Shown piece by piece: positions 43,394 to 53,900 of a stretch of 64,000 nt of DNA. The position numbers and the translations under genes are program-made. Location: the NCBI GenBank assembly GCA_937892545.1, contig CALAFO010000016.1:1-64000 (forward strand), read 5' to 3'. How positions within the stretch are numbered: position 1 is the stretch's first letter; each line of letters opens with the position of its first letter. Under the pieces are notes generated by a model that was not told where the DNA came from, searched no databases, and saw only the letters and a list, made by a program, of their open reading frames with translations. Origin of the DNA: Scatosoma sp002474405 (GTDB lineage: Bacteria; Bacillota; Clostridia; Christensenellales; Borkfalkiaceae).

Positions 43394-44143
43394 ATGAAAA
43401 CGAATAATCTTGACAGACTGATTGAAATTTTATGCGCCGAACGCGGAGAAAACGCGCCGCGGCTCACCCCCGGACAAAAACCGGATTATTTCCGCGCGCT
43501 GTGCAACGTTCGCCCGCCCGTGCCCGTTTCCGCAGAGTTTTTATCTTTGCAGGACGAATATCTGACGGAAAAAAAAGACGAACGCGGCATAACCGACGTT
43601 GAAAAATTGGCGTATTCCGACGGCATCGCGCTGTTTCGGGGAGATATAACGACGCTGAACGCGGACGTTATCGTCAATGCCGCAAACGCGGCTATGCTGG
43701 GCTGTTTTCATCCGTTGCACGGCTGCATCGACAACGCGATTCATTCCGCGGCGGGCGTGCAGGTACGGCGGGATTGCAACGAGATTATGAAAGGCAGAGA
43801 AGCCGCAAACGGCGAAGTTATCGTAACCGAAGCGTACAATCTGCCGTGCCGTTTTATCTTTCATACCGTCGGTCCTGTCGTTTCCGGGCGCGTTACCGCA
43901 CGGAATCGGAAAGACTTGAAAAAATGTTACGTGAACTGTCTTGCAAAAGCCGACGGAATGAATCTGAAAAGCATTGCGTTCTGCTGTATTTCCACGGGCG
44001 TTTTCGGCTATCCGAAAAAAGAAGCGGCGACGCTTGCGCTAAACGCCGTACGGGAATACAAGCAGCAAACCGCAAGCGATATCAAAGTGATATTCGACGT
44101 GTTTACGGAGGAAGATTATGAATTGTACAGACGAATCGGATAA
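43394..44143 (+). CDS. Zinc-containing macrodomain ADP-ribosylhydrolase
   Basis: A 249-residue protein of the Zn-macro class known from Staphylococcus and Streptococcus. The N-terminal helical extension (residues 1-75) is present. The macrodomain has DITTLNADVIVNAANAAMLG, then the zinc motif CFHPLHGC, whose Cys-x-His-x4-Cys spacing matches the described ligands, and ISTGVFGYPKKEA in the ribose-binding loop. These enzymes remove ADP-ribose added by class M sirtuins. The partner sirtuin gene overlaps it by 26 bases. Confidence 0.92.
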   Translation: MKTNNLDRLIEILCAERGENAPRLTPGQKPDYFRALCNVRPPVPVSAEFLSLQDEYLTEKKDERGITDVEKLAYSDGIALFRGDITTLNADVIVNAANAAMLGCFHPLHGCIDNAIHSAAGVQVRRDCNEIMKGREAANGEVIVTEAYNLPCRFIFHTVGPVVSGRVTARNRKDLKKCYVNCLAKADGMNLKSIAFCCISTGVFGYPKKEAATLALNAVREYKQQTASDIKVIFDVFTEEDYELYRRIG

Positions 44144-44978
44144 ACACGAAAAGCTGAAAGCGCTTATCGAAAACGCGGAAGCGATTGTAATAGGTGCGGG
44201 CGCGGGGCTTTCCACCGCCGCGGGGTTTACCTATTCGGGCAAACGTTTTCACGAAAACTTTCACGATTTCGAAGCCAAATACCGTTTCCGCGATATGTAT
44301 TCGGGCGGGTTTTATCCTTTCGGTACGCCCGAAGAGTTCTGGGCGTACTGGTCGAGATACATTTTTATCAATCGGTATTGCGACGCGCCGAAACCCGTTT
44401 ATAACGAACTTCTTTCGCTTGTAAAAGATAAAAATTACTTCGTTATCACGACGAACGTAGACCATTGTTTTCAGAAAGCGGGCTTCGATAAACAACGATT
44501 GTTTTACACGCAGGGAGACTACGGACTTTTTCAGTGTTCCGTGCCCTGCCGCCAAAAAACGTACGATAACGAAGCCGCCGTGCGACAAATGGTGCAGAAT
44601 CAACGCGATATGAAAATCCCTTCGGCACTCGTGCCGAAATGTCCCGTTTGCGGAAAGCCTATGACGATGAATCTGCGTTCCGACGATAAATTCGCGGAGG
44701 ACGAAGGCTGGAATCTTGCCTGCAGGCGCTACGAACGGTTTATCAGGGAAAACAAAAACAGAAAAGTTTTGTATCTCGAACTGGGCGTGGGAACGAATAC
44801 GCCCGCCATCATCAAGTATCCGTTTTGGAGATTGACGGCGCAGAACAAAAACGCGCGTTACGTTTGCGTAAATACGGATATGGCTTACGCGCCCGAAGAA
44901 ATAAAAGATCGGTCGTTGTGTTTTTCGGAAGATATTACACTTATGGTACGCTGCGTGAAACAGAACATGAACCGATGA
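44118..44978 (+). CDS. Class M sirtuin (SirTM), protein ADP-ribosyltransferase
   Basis: A 286-residue SIR2 protein. NAD binding is in AIVIGAGAGLSTAAGFTYSG, the catalytic region is ITTNVDHCFQKAGFDKQRLF followed by YTQGDYG, where Gln replaces the deacylase His as in SirTM. A zinc-site pair is in PKCPVCGKP. SirTM enzymes ADP-ribosylate a lipoylated GcvH-like carrier in pathogens, but no GcvH-L or LplA2 gene is next to this pair. GGAGGAAGATT precedes the ATG inside the macrodomain gene. Confidence 0.92.
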   Translation: MNCTDESDKHEKLKALIENAEAIVIGAGAGLSTAAGFTYSGKRFHENFHDFEAKYRFRDMYSGGFYPFGTPEEFWAYWSRYIFINRYCDAPKPVYNELLSLVKDKNYFVITTNVDHCFQKAGFDKQRLFYTQGDYGLFQCSVPCRQKTYDNEAAVRQMVQNQRDMKIPSALVPKCPVCGKPMTMNLRSDDKFAEDEGWNLACRRYERFIRENKNRKVLYLELGVGTNTPAIIKYPFWRLTAQNKNARYVCVNTDMAYAPEEIKDRSLCFSEDITLMVRCVKQNMNR

Positions 44979-44988
44979 AAACATAACA

Positions 44989-45013
44989 GGCAGGCGGTGA
45001 TTCACCGCCTGCC
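44989..45013. terminator. Perfect hairpin between convergent genes
   Basis: GGCAGGCGGTGA and TCACCGCCTGCC form a 12-bp stem. No long T tract follows, so termination is likely but not certain. Confidence 0.55.
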
Positions 45014-45069
45014 TGCCGTATTTAAGGTATTTCCCGCGAAAGTCGAACGAAACGCGGAAATATTTTTAT

Positions 45070-45471
45070 TTACGCCTCTTCCGCCGACCGATTGTCCCGC
45101 GGGAGCTGCCTCTGTTCGACATAGCGTTTTAAAAGCGCCGCCACGTCTTCGGTAATCACGTGCTCCATGCGGCAGGCGTTTTCTTCCGCCTCCTTCTCGC
45201 GCGCGCCCAGCAGTTTCAGGGCGGCGACAAGCGTTTCGTGCTTCTGTTCGATGTCCCGCGCTTTGATAAGCCCGGAATCCGTCAACGTTATTTTACCGCG
45301 ATAAAACCTGATATAGCCCGCTTCGGCAAGCCGCTCCATCGCGTTGTGCGCGCTTGCTTTGCTGTAACCGCGTTCGTCCGCCACGTCCGTCAGGCAAACG
45401 GCGCCGTTCTTTTTTTGCAGACTGTAAATCGCAGAAAGATACATTTCCTGCGATTCGCTGTTTTCCATCAT
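45070..45471 (-). CDS. DtxR/MntR family metal-dependent repressor
   Basis: A 133-residue regulator of the short, SH3-less kind. The winged helix reads AVCLTDVADERGYSKASAHN, then AMERLAEAGYIRFYRG. Metal ligands are in EQKHETL and ENACRMEHVITED, where Cys, Glu and His match the primary site of DtxR-type proteins. With Fe(II) or Mn(II) it would bind a palindromic operator. It is the last gene of the six-gene surface operon, 29 bases after the NEAT-like gene. GGGGGTG precedes the ATG. Confidence 0.92.
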   Translation of the reverse strand: MMENSESQEMYLSAIYSLQKKNGAVCLTDVADERGYSKASAHNAMERLAEAGYIRFYRGKITLTDSGLIKARDIEQKHETLVAALKLLGAREKEAEENACRMEHVITEDVAALLKRYVEQRQLPRDNRSAEEA

Positions 45472-45500
45472 TTTTTCACCCCCCGTCGAGCAAAGGAAAA

Positions 45501-46799
45501 TTACGGATTCGCCGCTTTTTTCCTGCGTTTTACCACCAGAACGACCGTTACGACAATCGCCGCCACGACGACAAGACTGCCGACAAGAATCAGAATATAT
45601 CCCCAGACAGGCATATGAAACGCCACGCCGGGAATACAAAGGATAATCGTTCCGCCTTTGTTTGTTTCCACGTTGACGTAGCTGCCGCCGTTCTGCACGT
45701 TCAGCTTCGTCAGCTGCCCGTTTTCTTCCAGAAGGTACGCCTCCACCTTGTTCCGGTTGTATGTGAAATCCGCTTTGATGCCTATCGTTACGCTGCCCTC
45801 TGGTTCCACCGCGCTGCCGTCAGCAGAAAGAAGTTCTACGCCGAATACCTGAAACCTGTCCGCGATTTTCGCCATTTTATCGGCAGCCGTCCGATAAACG
45901 GTGCTGTCCGACTGCACTTTGGACGCAAGCAGCATGGTACCTTCGGGAAGAACGCCGTTTTTATCGTACAGTTTCGCAAGTCCGTCTCCGCCGCCGACCG
46001 AGGACGTGATTTTTACGTCCTTTTCGGCATACGTAGGGTTGCCGAGCGAAGTGGTATAAGAGGACGATTCCGCGCGGTAAACCACGTGATATTCGCCCGC
46101 GTCGGAAAGAACGAGCTTGTTTCCGTCGAGTTCGACTTCGGTTTTCTCGTCGCCGCGGACGTAATACGCCTTTACGGAGACATCCACCGCTTCGTCGCCG
46201 AGGCTTGCCGTAGCTTCGCGGATGACGAACGTCTGCCCTTTCGTAGCTTCGTATTCGCTGCCCGAACTTGTAGAGATGACGGGCACGAATTCGGCGGGGC
46301 GTTCCGTTACGGTATCTTCCGCTTCGCCCGTCTTTACCGCCGAAGAAAGATTCAGCGTGATGGTGAACGGGAACGTCTCGCCGCGCACCGACACGTAAAC
46401 GGAGAACGGCAGTTCTTTCTGCAGATTTTCTTCGGACAACGTGTACGAATACGTTTTTCTGTTTGCGGTATCCTCCGTGATCCGATAGCCTACCTGTTTG
46501 CCGTCGCCGAAACTCAGCGACAGATTTTCCATGGAAGAAGAAAGCTGCGTGAACGAGAAATAATACCGTTCGCCGATTTTTTCCACCACGGCGGTTTTAT
46601 CGAAATATTTTTCAAGCATCTGCTTGCCGATCCCCGACTGACCGCCGAAATCGTAACTCATTTCGTACCTGCCGTTTTCGCCGCCCACGGGAGAAGCCGC
46701 ATAAGCCGTAAAGTTTGCGTTTGCGAAGAATAAAAACATTCCGAAAACGCTTAAAAACATGCCCGATACGATTGATAACAGTTTTCTGAGTTTACTCAT
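45501..46799 (-). CDS. Membrane-anchored surface protein with a NEAT-like domain
   Basis: A 432-residue protein. A signal peptide ends near TAYAASP (residue 35). Residues 43-153 look like a NEAT domain: strand GRYEMSYDF, then EKYFDKTAVVEKIGERYYFS with a serine run (QLSSSM) where NEAT domains have the heme-contacting helix, and LPFSVYVSVRG toward the end. The heme-ligating YxxxY is missing (FPFTI instead), so heme binding is not assured. An Ig-like part (residues 165-260) and a C-terminal helix (MPVWGYILILVGSLVVVAAI) with KRRKK anchor follow. No LPxTG. Starts on the last base of the upstream stop. Confidence 0.7.
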   Translation of the reverse strand: MSKLRKLLSIVSGMFLSVFGMFLFFANANFTAYAASPVGGENGRYEMSYDFGGQSGIGKQMLEKYFDKTAVVEKIGERYYFSFTQLSSSMENLSLSFGDGKQVGYRITEDTANRKTYSYTLSEENLQKELPFSVYVSVRGETFPFTITLNLSSAVKTGEAEDTVTERPAEFVPVISTSSGSEYEATKGQTFVIREATASLGDEAVDVSVKAYYVRGDEKTEVELDGNKLVLSDAGEYHVVYRAESSSYTTSLGNPTYAEKDVKITSSVGGGDGLAKLYDKNGVLPEGTMLLASKVQSDSTVYRTAADKMAKIADRFQVFGVELLSADGSAVEPEGSVTIGIKADFTYNRNKVEAYLLEENGQLTKLNVQNGGSYVNVETNKGGTIILCIPGVAFHMPVWGYILILVGSLVVVAAIVVTVVLVVKRRKKAANP

Positions 46800-49700
46800 T
46801 ATGCGTTGTTCTCCTTTGCCCCGAACACGGCATACAGCACCACATAGCCGTTGTATTTGCCCGTCTGCTCGTTTTTGCCGGAAAAGCTCTGTTCCAGAGG
46901 CGTGGTTTCAATATCGATTCTCGTTAAAACGCCGTCCTTCATCGCCGCCCAGTACTTGAATTCTTTTGCGGAATCCGAGCACTGCACGCTTCCGAGCATA
47001 TTCAGTTTCGCCGCGGAAATTTTTGCCGCAAGGGTGAACCCTTCAAGGCAATTCATATCCGCGCCCGGCTGGTTGCGGAAAGACAGCTTGTTGCCCTCTT
47101 CGTCCAGCGCCTGATACGATACGCTGAGCTTGCGCTTCAGGATAAGTTTCAGCGTGAAGCCCTCGGTTACGCGATAGCCGTTCGTGAAAGCCTTATCCGT
47201 AGAGCCTACTTCCAGCACGTCTCTGTAAACGAACCCCGCACCCGACGAATCCAGGAAAATCGGCTTGTCGGCACGCCATTCCACGGCTTCGTAATCTTTG
47301 AATTTATCGAACTCGTATTTACTGCGGAAATCGAACAGGCTGACGGTGTAAATGCCGCCCGTCGTGGGACGATAGTACGTGCGTTCGTCCAGAAATTCTT
47401 CTTCGCCGTCCACTTCTATCGTGGCGCTTACTTTGATGCCCCGATCCCACAGCGCGTAAACGACGGGATTCACGGTTTTCAGCGTGATGCCGAGGCGCCC
47501 GATGGCGGAACCCGTCGAGAACAGACGATCGTCCCCGTTCCACGAAGAACTCCAGCCCCAGAGGCGATCGGAACTTTCGATAAACATATTGTAATCGGGC
47601 GAGGCGTTTGTTTTCGCCATGCTTACCGTAACGGTGTAATACTGGTAGCCGTCCTTTTCGATATAATTTACTTTCGTTGCGTCGAACGGGTGATCGATAT
47701 CGGTAACATACGTTACGGTGATATCGCAGTTTCTGTCGTATACCGTTACTTTCTGCGCGAATTTGGCATTCAGAGAGTATTCGTTGAGGCTTTCCACCGG
47801 CGGATTATAATAGCAATCGAAAATGGCGTTGCCGTCGAAATCCAGCTTGAACCAGAAATCCCACACCAGCAGGTACGTGCCCTCGTGAAGGAAAGTAAAA
47901 TCCGCATCGTACGTACCCGACGTATCGGAAACATCCGAATCGTCCACCAGCACGAAATTCACGCCCGAAAGCTTGTACACGTGGAAGAACGGTCTTGCCA
48001 GCGGCAGATAGTTTGCGGAGGCGATTTTCGGTTTTTCCACGTTGATTTTTTCGCCCGTGAAGAGCGCCGCGTCGCCGTTGACGAACGTATAATCGGAGAA
48101 GTTTTTGCCGTCTACGGTGAAATTGCACATGGCGGCGAGCGTAACGGTATCGCCGTAATCGTCCGCGTATGTGAATTTCACCACCGCATAAGGTTCGCCT
48201 TCTACCAGCGCCCACGCTTCCGAAAGGCGGCTGACGGTAACGGTGGAATTTTTCAGAAATACGTTGCAGGAAACCAGCGGCAGATCGTACACGGACGTTA
48301 CGCCGCTATCCGTAACGCGCAACGAATACGTTACGGGGATTGTTAAGAATTGTTCTTCGCTGTTCACGATGACGGACTGCACTTCGTCGTACGTAACTTC
48401 CGAGCGGACTTCTTTGCCGTCCTCCGTTTTTTTGTACTGCAGATCGCCGCCGCTCACCGTTTCTCCCGCCGAAACAAACGCGTAGTCGCCTACCGCTTCG
48501 GCGGTGTATTCCAGCCATACCGAGCGGAATTCGCCGAACCTGTTTACAAGGCGGATTTCCAGCCGCATTCTCGATTCCGTCATCTCAAATACGTTGATGG
48601 CTTCGTAACCGTCGGAAAACTGATTGTATACGTGGCGGTAAATTCCGTTGACATATTCGTACACCGCCGCCCGCAAAAAGTCGGTGCGAGGTTCGGAATC
48701 GTCGTATTTTTTCAGGCTGTACGAGGTGTATTTATCGCCGAGCCACATCCACGTTACTTCGGGCACGGGAACGTAATTTTTGATTTTGTAGCTTTTTTCC
48801 GTCTTGTATACGCCTTCCTTTTCATCGTACGTCCATTCGTCCGAATGAATTTTATATTCCGGTTCTTCTTCCGGCAGCAGCGTTACAAGGCAGGTACGCG
48901 TTTTATCGTTCAATTTTTCGGTGTAGAGAATCGCCACGCCGCTATTGCCCATTTCGAACGAGCGGGAAAGCGAAACGGGTTTCGAAAAATCCGCGTTGTT
49001 GCTTTTATCCAGCGAATACGCCTGCCACGAAAGATTTGCTGCCGTAACGGTGGGATATACCGTTTCCGTGTACAGCGAAAGCAAATCCACCGATTCGCCC
49101 GCTTTCACCGTTTTGCCGATATCCGTCTTTTCGATGGTGAAATTCGTGGCGGCGGCATCAATAAGCGTTAAAAAGTTGGTTGCCGCGGAGTATAATTCGC
49201 CGTCCGTTTTCGGGTTGTAGCCGAACACGTCGTACGTTAAATCGAAATACGAAAACGCGTATTGCATTTCCGAAAGATTGCCTGCCGCCGTCTGCGCGGT
49301 GGGCGCGATGGTCATTTTGCAATCAAAATTTTTGCTGCCCGAATTGCCGCCGTCCGTGGAGGCAAAGAACATATTGACCATGCGGATAGACAGGCTGTAA
49401 TTCTGCAGCAAATCGAACACCGCGTTGCTATCGGCGAAGTCTGCCGCCGTAGAACCCGCATAAATCGCGGCGGACTTACGGTAGGTGAAACTATCCCCCG
49501 AAACGGGCGTGTAGTTCCAGTCCGTAATGCGCACCATGCTGTCGTACGAAATCGTGAGGCGGCGATACGAAAACGGGAAGCTGAACATCTGTTCCATGGC
49601 GCCCGTGGAACCGCCGTACAAAATGACGTCGTTCGTGAGAGAATCGCCTAAGTCGAACGTGTAATAGTACGCGCCCGAATCGGCGTGAAATTCGTAGGTT

Positions 49701-50884
49701 AGCGAACCCCAGTTTTTGGCTTTCAGCAGTTTGGGGCGATAGTAGCTGTTATAATCGGGATCGTCGTCCGCGATATTCACCACGTTGCTCTGATCGGTGA
49801 GGAAGTACGCGAAATCGCGGCAGTAGCCCGTGGTGCGGTTGAAATAATCGTTGCCCGAAAGGTTTCCCAGAATATCGGAATTGTACGCGCTAAGCGGCTT
49901 CACCAGCGTATAATGCCCGTTTTCCGCCACGATGTACGCATACACGGGGTGGAAATAATCCAGCATGCCGGGGTTTTTGTTCAGCCCCGTATAATGCGTG
50001 GGCACCAGATATACGCCGTTATCCAGCTTGCCTTCCGTATTGACGAACGATTTGGAAAAGCCGATAAACCGCGTGATGCGGAAGCTGACTTTGTACGAAA
50101 CGGAGCACTGTTCGCGATTTTCGCCGTCCTCCAGCTTCGCCGCCCAGTTGTAATATGCCACGTTCAGCGTGATTTCGTCCGCCAAATCCAGCCCCGAAAT
50201 ATCGTAGTAAATCGTCTGAATGACGCTGGTGCGATCGAGAATGGACAAGCCCTCGTTGATTCTTGCTTCGGGATCGGTTACGGTGTACGTCTGCACTTCG
50301 AATTCGCCGCCGCCACCTTCCGAAAAGATAGGTCCGCGCACGCGGCTGTTGTACTGAATACGCAAAAACGCGCCCTGATCGTTCTTTTCTACATACGTTT
50401 CGGCGGCGACGATATCTTCGGCAAGATTATACCAGCCGTATTTATCGGCAAGAATACCTTTCACCAAGCTATCTTCTACGATATGCGCTTCGAAATCGAT
50501 ATCGTACGTGCCGTTATTAACGATAGCTTCCTTTTCCCACTTCGGGTAAAGGGTAACGTTTTTCATCTGCCAGTATAAATCGCCGTTTTCCACATCGCAA
50601 ACTTTTGTTAAAGCGGAATCGAAATACCACCCGGCAAAAACGTAGCCCACCTTTTCCGGCGTGGGAAGTACGGGCATATTGTTTGCCGAATAATACATAT
50701 CGGAAATGGGCGAAGCAAGATTCTTCGCGTCGAACGTAATTTTATATTGTGTGTTACCGTACTTATCGATGATGGCGTCTTTCGGATCTGACGGAGTAAC
50801 CGCTGCGGCGCAGCCCGCCGCGCCGAACGCACAAAACAACACCGTCAGCCCGGCAACCAACCGCATAATCGTCTTTCTTTTCAA
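46799..50884 (-). CDS. Giant surface lipoprotein with InlB B-type repeats and NEAT-like segment
   Basis: About 1361 residues. The lipobox is LFCAFGAAGCAA. An InlB B-type repeat follows (KVGYVFAGWYFDSALTKVCD), then a segment (roughly residues 120-290) with YDIDFEAHIVEDSLVKGI and IYYDISGLDLADEITLNVAY that has a NEAT-like pattern; this is tentative. The middle is mostly beta-rich without a family I know, and a second B-type repeat lies near the end (ISAAKLNMLGSVQ). I choose the TTG at 50884, since GGAGG lies 8 bases before it; a longer frame starting at 50956 has no site. Likely a ligand-binding partner of the ABC transporters encoded upstream. Confidence 0.75.
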   Translation of the reverse strand: MKRKTIMRLVAGLTVLFCAFGAAGCAAAVTPSDPKDAIIDKYGNTQYKITFDAKNLASPISDMYYSANNMPVLPTPEKVGYVFAGWYFDSALTKVCDVENGDLYWQMKNVTLYPKWEKEAIVNNGTYDIDFEAHIVEDSLVKGILADKYGWYNLAEDIVAAETYVEKNDQGAFLRIQYNSRVRGPIFSEGGGGEFEVQTYTVTDPEARINEGLSILDRTSVIQTIYYDISGLDLADEITLNVAYYNWAAKLEDGENREQCSVSYKVSFRITRFIGFSKSFVNTEGKLDNGVYLVPTHYTGLNKNPGMLDYFHPVYAYIVAENGHYTLVKPLSAYNSDILGNLSGNDYFNRTTGYCRDFAYFLTDQSNVVNIADDDPDYNSYYRPKLLKAKNWGSLTYEFHADSGAYYYTFDLGDSLTNDVILYGGSTGAMEQMFSFPFSYRRLTISYDSMVRITDWNYTPVSGDSFTYRKSAAIYAGSTAADFADSNAVFDLLQNYSLSIRMVNMFFASTDGGNSGSKNFDCKMTIAPTAQTAAGNLSEMQYAFSYFDLTYDVFGYNPKTDGELYSAATNFLTLIDAAATNFTIEKTDIGKTVKAGESVDLLSLYTETVYPTVTAANLSWQAYSLDKSNNADFSKPVSLSRSFEMGNSGVAILYTEKLNDKTRTCLVTLLPEEEPEYKIHSDEWTYDEKEGVYKTEKSYKIKNYVPVPEVTWMWLGDKYTSYSLKKYDDSEPRTDFLRAAVYEYVNGIYRHVYNQFSDGYEAINVFEMTESRMRLEIRLVNRFGEFRSVWLEYTAEAVGDYAFVSAGETVSGGDLQYKKTEDGKEVRSEVTYDEVQSVIVNSEEQFLTIPVTYSLRVTDSGVTSVYDLPLVSCNVFLKNSTVTVSRLSEAWALVEGEPYAVVKFTYADDYGDTVTLAAMCNFTVDGKNFSDYTFVNGDAALFTGEKINVEKPKIASANYLPLARPFFHVYKLSGVNFVLVDDSDVSDTSGTYDADFTFLHEGTYLLVWDFWFKLDFDGNAIFDCYYNPPVESLNEYSLNAKFAQKVTVYDRNCDITVTYVTDIDHPFDATKVNYIEKDGYQYYTVTVSMAKTNASPDYNMFIESSDRLWGWSSSWNGDDRLFSTGSAIGRLGITLKTVNPVVYALWDRGIKVSATIEVDGEEEFLDERTYYRPTTGGIYTVSLFDFRSKYEFDKFKDYEAVEWRADKPIFLDSSGAGFVYRDVLEVGSTDKAFTNGYRVTEGFTLKLILKRKLSVSYQALDEEGNKLSFRNQPGADMNCLEGFTLAAKISAAKLNMLGSVQCSDSAKEFKYWAAMKDGVLTRIDIETTPLEQSFSGKNEQTGKYNGYVVLYAVFGAKENNA

Positions 50885-50986
50885 GGGTAACACCTCCAAA
50901 CTTGCATTAAAATAATTTTTCTTCCGACCGCCCTCCCGATTGTCCGTAAAAAACAACCGGGAGGAAAATTCGTCGGATTTTTTCGT

Positions 50987-53900
50987 TTAACGGATAACTT
51001 TTGCGGTCATGGAACCGAGGTCGTCATCCGTATAGCCTTCGTACCAACCTTCTTCGAAAACGGAAGCGATTTTTTCATCGTTTACCAGCTCTTTCAGCGT
51101 AGTTCTCTTCTGAACAGCGCTGCCCATATATACGGGCGAATAGTTGACAGAATCAAGCATTTCCGCTTCGCAATCGGCAAACGCGCCGGCGTGAATTTTG
51201 GAAACGCTGTAGAAATAAAGACTGGTCATATCCGTGAAGAAGTAATACGAACCCGCCATTACTTCGTAACGAATGATATTCGCCTTATCGGAAATATCGC
51301 CGAGAGCGATTTTGCAATTCATCTGATTTGCGTTATAACCGCCCGCAGAAGCCACAAACTGCACGTCCCACACCGTATAAGCGGCGTCGCCTTCGCCTTC
51401 CGTGGATTTTGCCATATAGCGATACAAACCGACAGGTCTGGAATACTGCTGCAGCATAGATACAACGATATTCCCGTAGGCAAAGAAGAAATCGCCCTGT
51501 TTCAGGTCTTCTTTCGCGGTCATCGTTCTGTTTTCTTCGCCGTCGGCAACGGTGAAATACAGCAACGTCTGCGATTTGAATGCGTTAGCGCCTACTTCTT
51601 TCAAAGAGGAAAGCGCAAGAGTAACGGTGGTGAGCGCTGTGTTTTCGAAAGCGCTTGCGCCGATTTTTTCCGGCGTGCAGGCGGACATATCCACTACCTT
51701 CAACGCCGCGCTGTTGTAGAACGCTTTTTCGCCGATTTCTTTGAGGGAAGCGGGAAGCACCGCATAGCCGAGGTCGGCAATATTCGCAAAAGCTTCGTTT
51801 GCGATTTTAGTTACTTTCAGGGTTTTGCCGGAAATCGTAACCGTTTCGGGGATAACCACCACTTTCAAGCCGTCGCCCGCAACCTCTGCGGAAGAAGCAT
51901 TGTAACCCGTAACGGTAGCCGTGCCGTCGCCGTTATCGGTGGCAACGTAGCCGCCCTCGGCGGAATAATTGAACGTTACGTCGAGATATACGTTGCTATC
52001 GAGACTTGCCGAAAGGTTATAATCCATGCCGAAATTCTTTACGGAAACAAGCGAAAGTTTGTTAGCCGTATACGCGTCTTTAAACGCGGTATTGTTCTTG
52101 CCGTCTACGGCGGTAAGAAGTTCTTCTATCGTCAGGCGTTCGCCTTTCGTTTTTTGAATGGTTGCCTGATAGGTTTCGCCCGTCAGTTTGTTTTTATAAT
52201 TTACCGTAACCACGGGCGTAAGGCTTTCGCCCGTGCACACTACCTTGGGTTTCAGGCTGGTGCTGTCGCTATATTCGTACATGGTTTCGGAAAGAGCCGC
52301 CCAACCCGTAGGATCGCCGATGAATGCGGACGCGGGAACGGTTTCGGGAACTTCAGACTGTTTGTAATTGAGCAGCGTGATGCTTTCCATTGCGCTGAAA
52401 ATCGCGTAGCCCGTAGGAGCGACATGTCCTTTCAGATCGTTGGCGTACTGTTTATCGAACAGGAACGATTTGGTGGAATACTGGAACGCCGCCGCGGGAT
52501 AGCCCGAAATATCTTCGTTATAGCTTACATAAGAGAACGTGGAAGGCAGCGTGAGATATTCCATGCTGCGGTTGTAATAGGTCCCTACCTGAATGCCCTT
52601 TACGCCTTCGGGTACCACTACGGACGAACCCGCGGTTACATCGGAAACAAGAATCAGATCGCCGCTATGTCCGTCTCTGTCGTCGACTTTATAAATGTAA
52701 TCGCCTTCTTTGTAGAAGTCGCCCGCCTTGGCGGTCTGCTTCGTTGCACCGAACGTGAGGTTGTTGGGAACCATGGAAAGGTTCTTCACGCTATCCGGAA
52801 TAGCGATGTCGAAAGAATACTGTTCGCCTTTATTGTACTGCCCGTAACCGTTGTGGAAAGCATACGTGTTTGCCCAGAAAGAGCCGATGATGACTTCCAC
52901 GCCCTGCGGAATGGTGATGCCTTTCAGATTGTTCAGGTTGTTGAAGCAGTTCTGCATGACTTTCAGCGTAGAAGGAAGAACGATTTCTTCCACGGCGGAA
53001 GCCGATGTGGACATCAAGCCCTGAATGGATACGATTCCCTCGCCGATAATAACTTTTTTCAGGGAAGCGCTGCTGAGGATATCGGTTTCTGCGCGGATTG
53101 CTTCCACTTCGTAAGTTTCCGCCACGCCGTCGGTTTCGAACGTGAGTTTACCGGGCACGGAAATTACGGGAACGTCGCCGATTTTCGCCGTGTTTGCGGT
53201 ATCGTCGTACGTGCTGCCGCTGTACATGGTAACGCAAAGTTTACCCGTCGTTTCGTTTACCTGATATTTCAGGAACGGAGAACGCCATTTTACGGTGATA
53301 ACGGTGTTTTTATCGATTGCCGTTTTAGCGAAATCGAAAGCGTTGCCGTTTTCGTCCACATAAGAAATATCGCGGGCGGACATGTAGTTTCTCCAGATGC
53401 ACTCCTTTTCCACGGTGGTAGTTTCGCCTTCCGCCGTTTTGGCTTCGTGCGTTACGGGGCTTTCGTAAACCGCGCCGGGGATTACCGTAGTGGTGTATAC
53501 ATCCTGATAGCCGTCGTTAAACGTAATGCGCGCAACGCTTCTTGCGTACAGATCGTTGGTATCGGCAATTTCATCCCATTTGGTGGTGTAATTGTCGTTC
53601 GTGTACCAGCAATCCAGTTCCAGCCCCTCGCCGGGGTTGTAGGTGTATCTGCCTTTGGCGACGTCTACCAGTTTCTGCGTGCCCTGATTTGCGCCGTTGA
53701 TATGTACTTCCACTTCTACGGGAATGAAACGGGCGTACACCGTGGTGCTCTTCGTTACGTTCTGCCCCGTGAAGGGATCGCCCGTGAAATCGGTATTATC
53801 GTACCAGTTGGCAAACGTATAATACGTTCGGGAAACCGTAGGAAGTTCTACCGTTCCGTTTTCCGCGGTGTATTCCGCAACCTGCTTCCACTCGGAAGAT

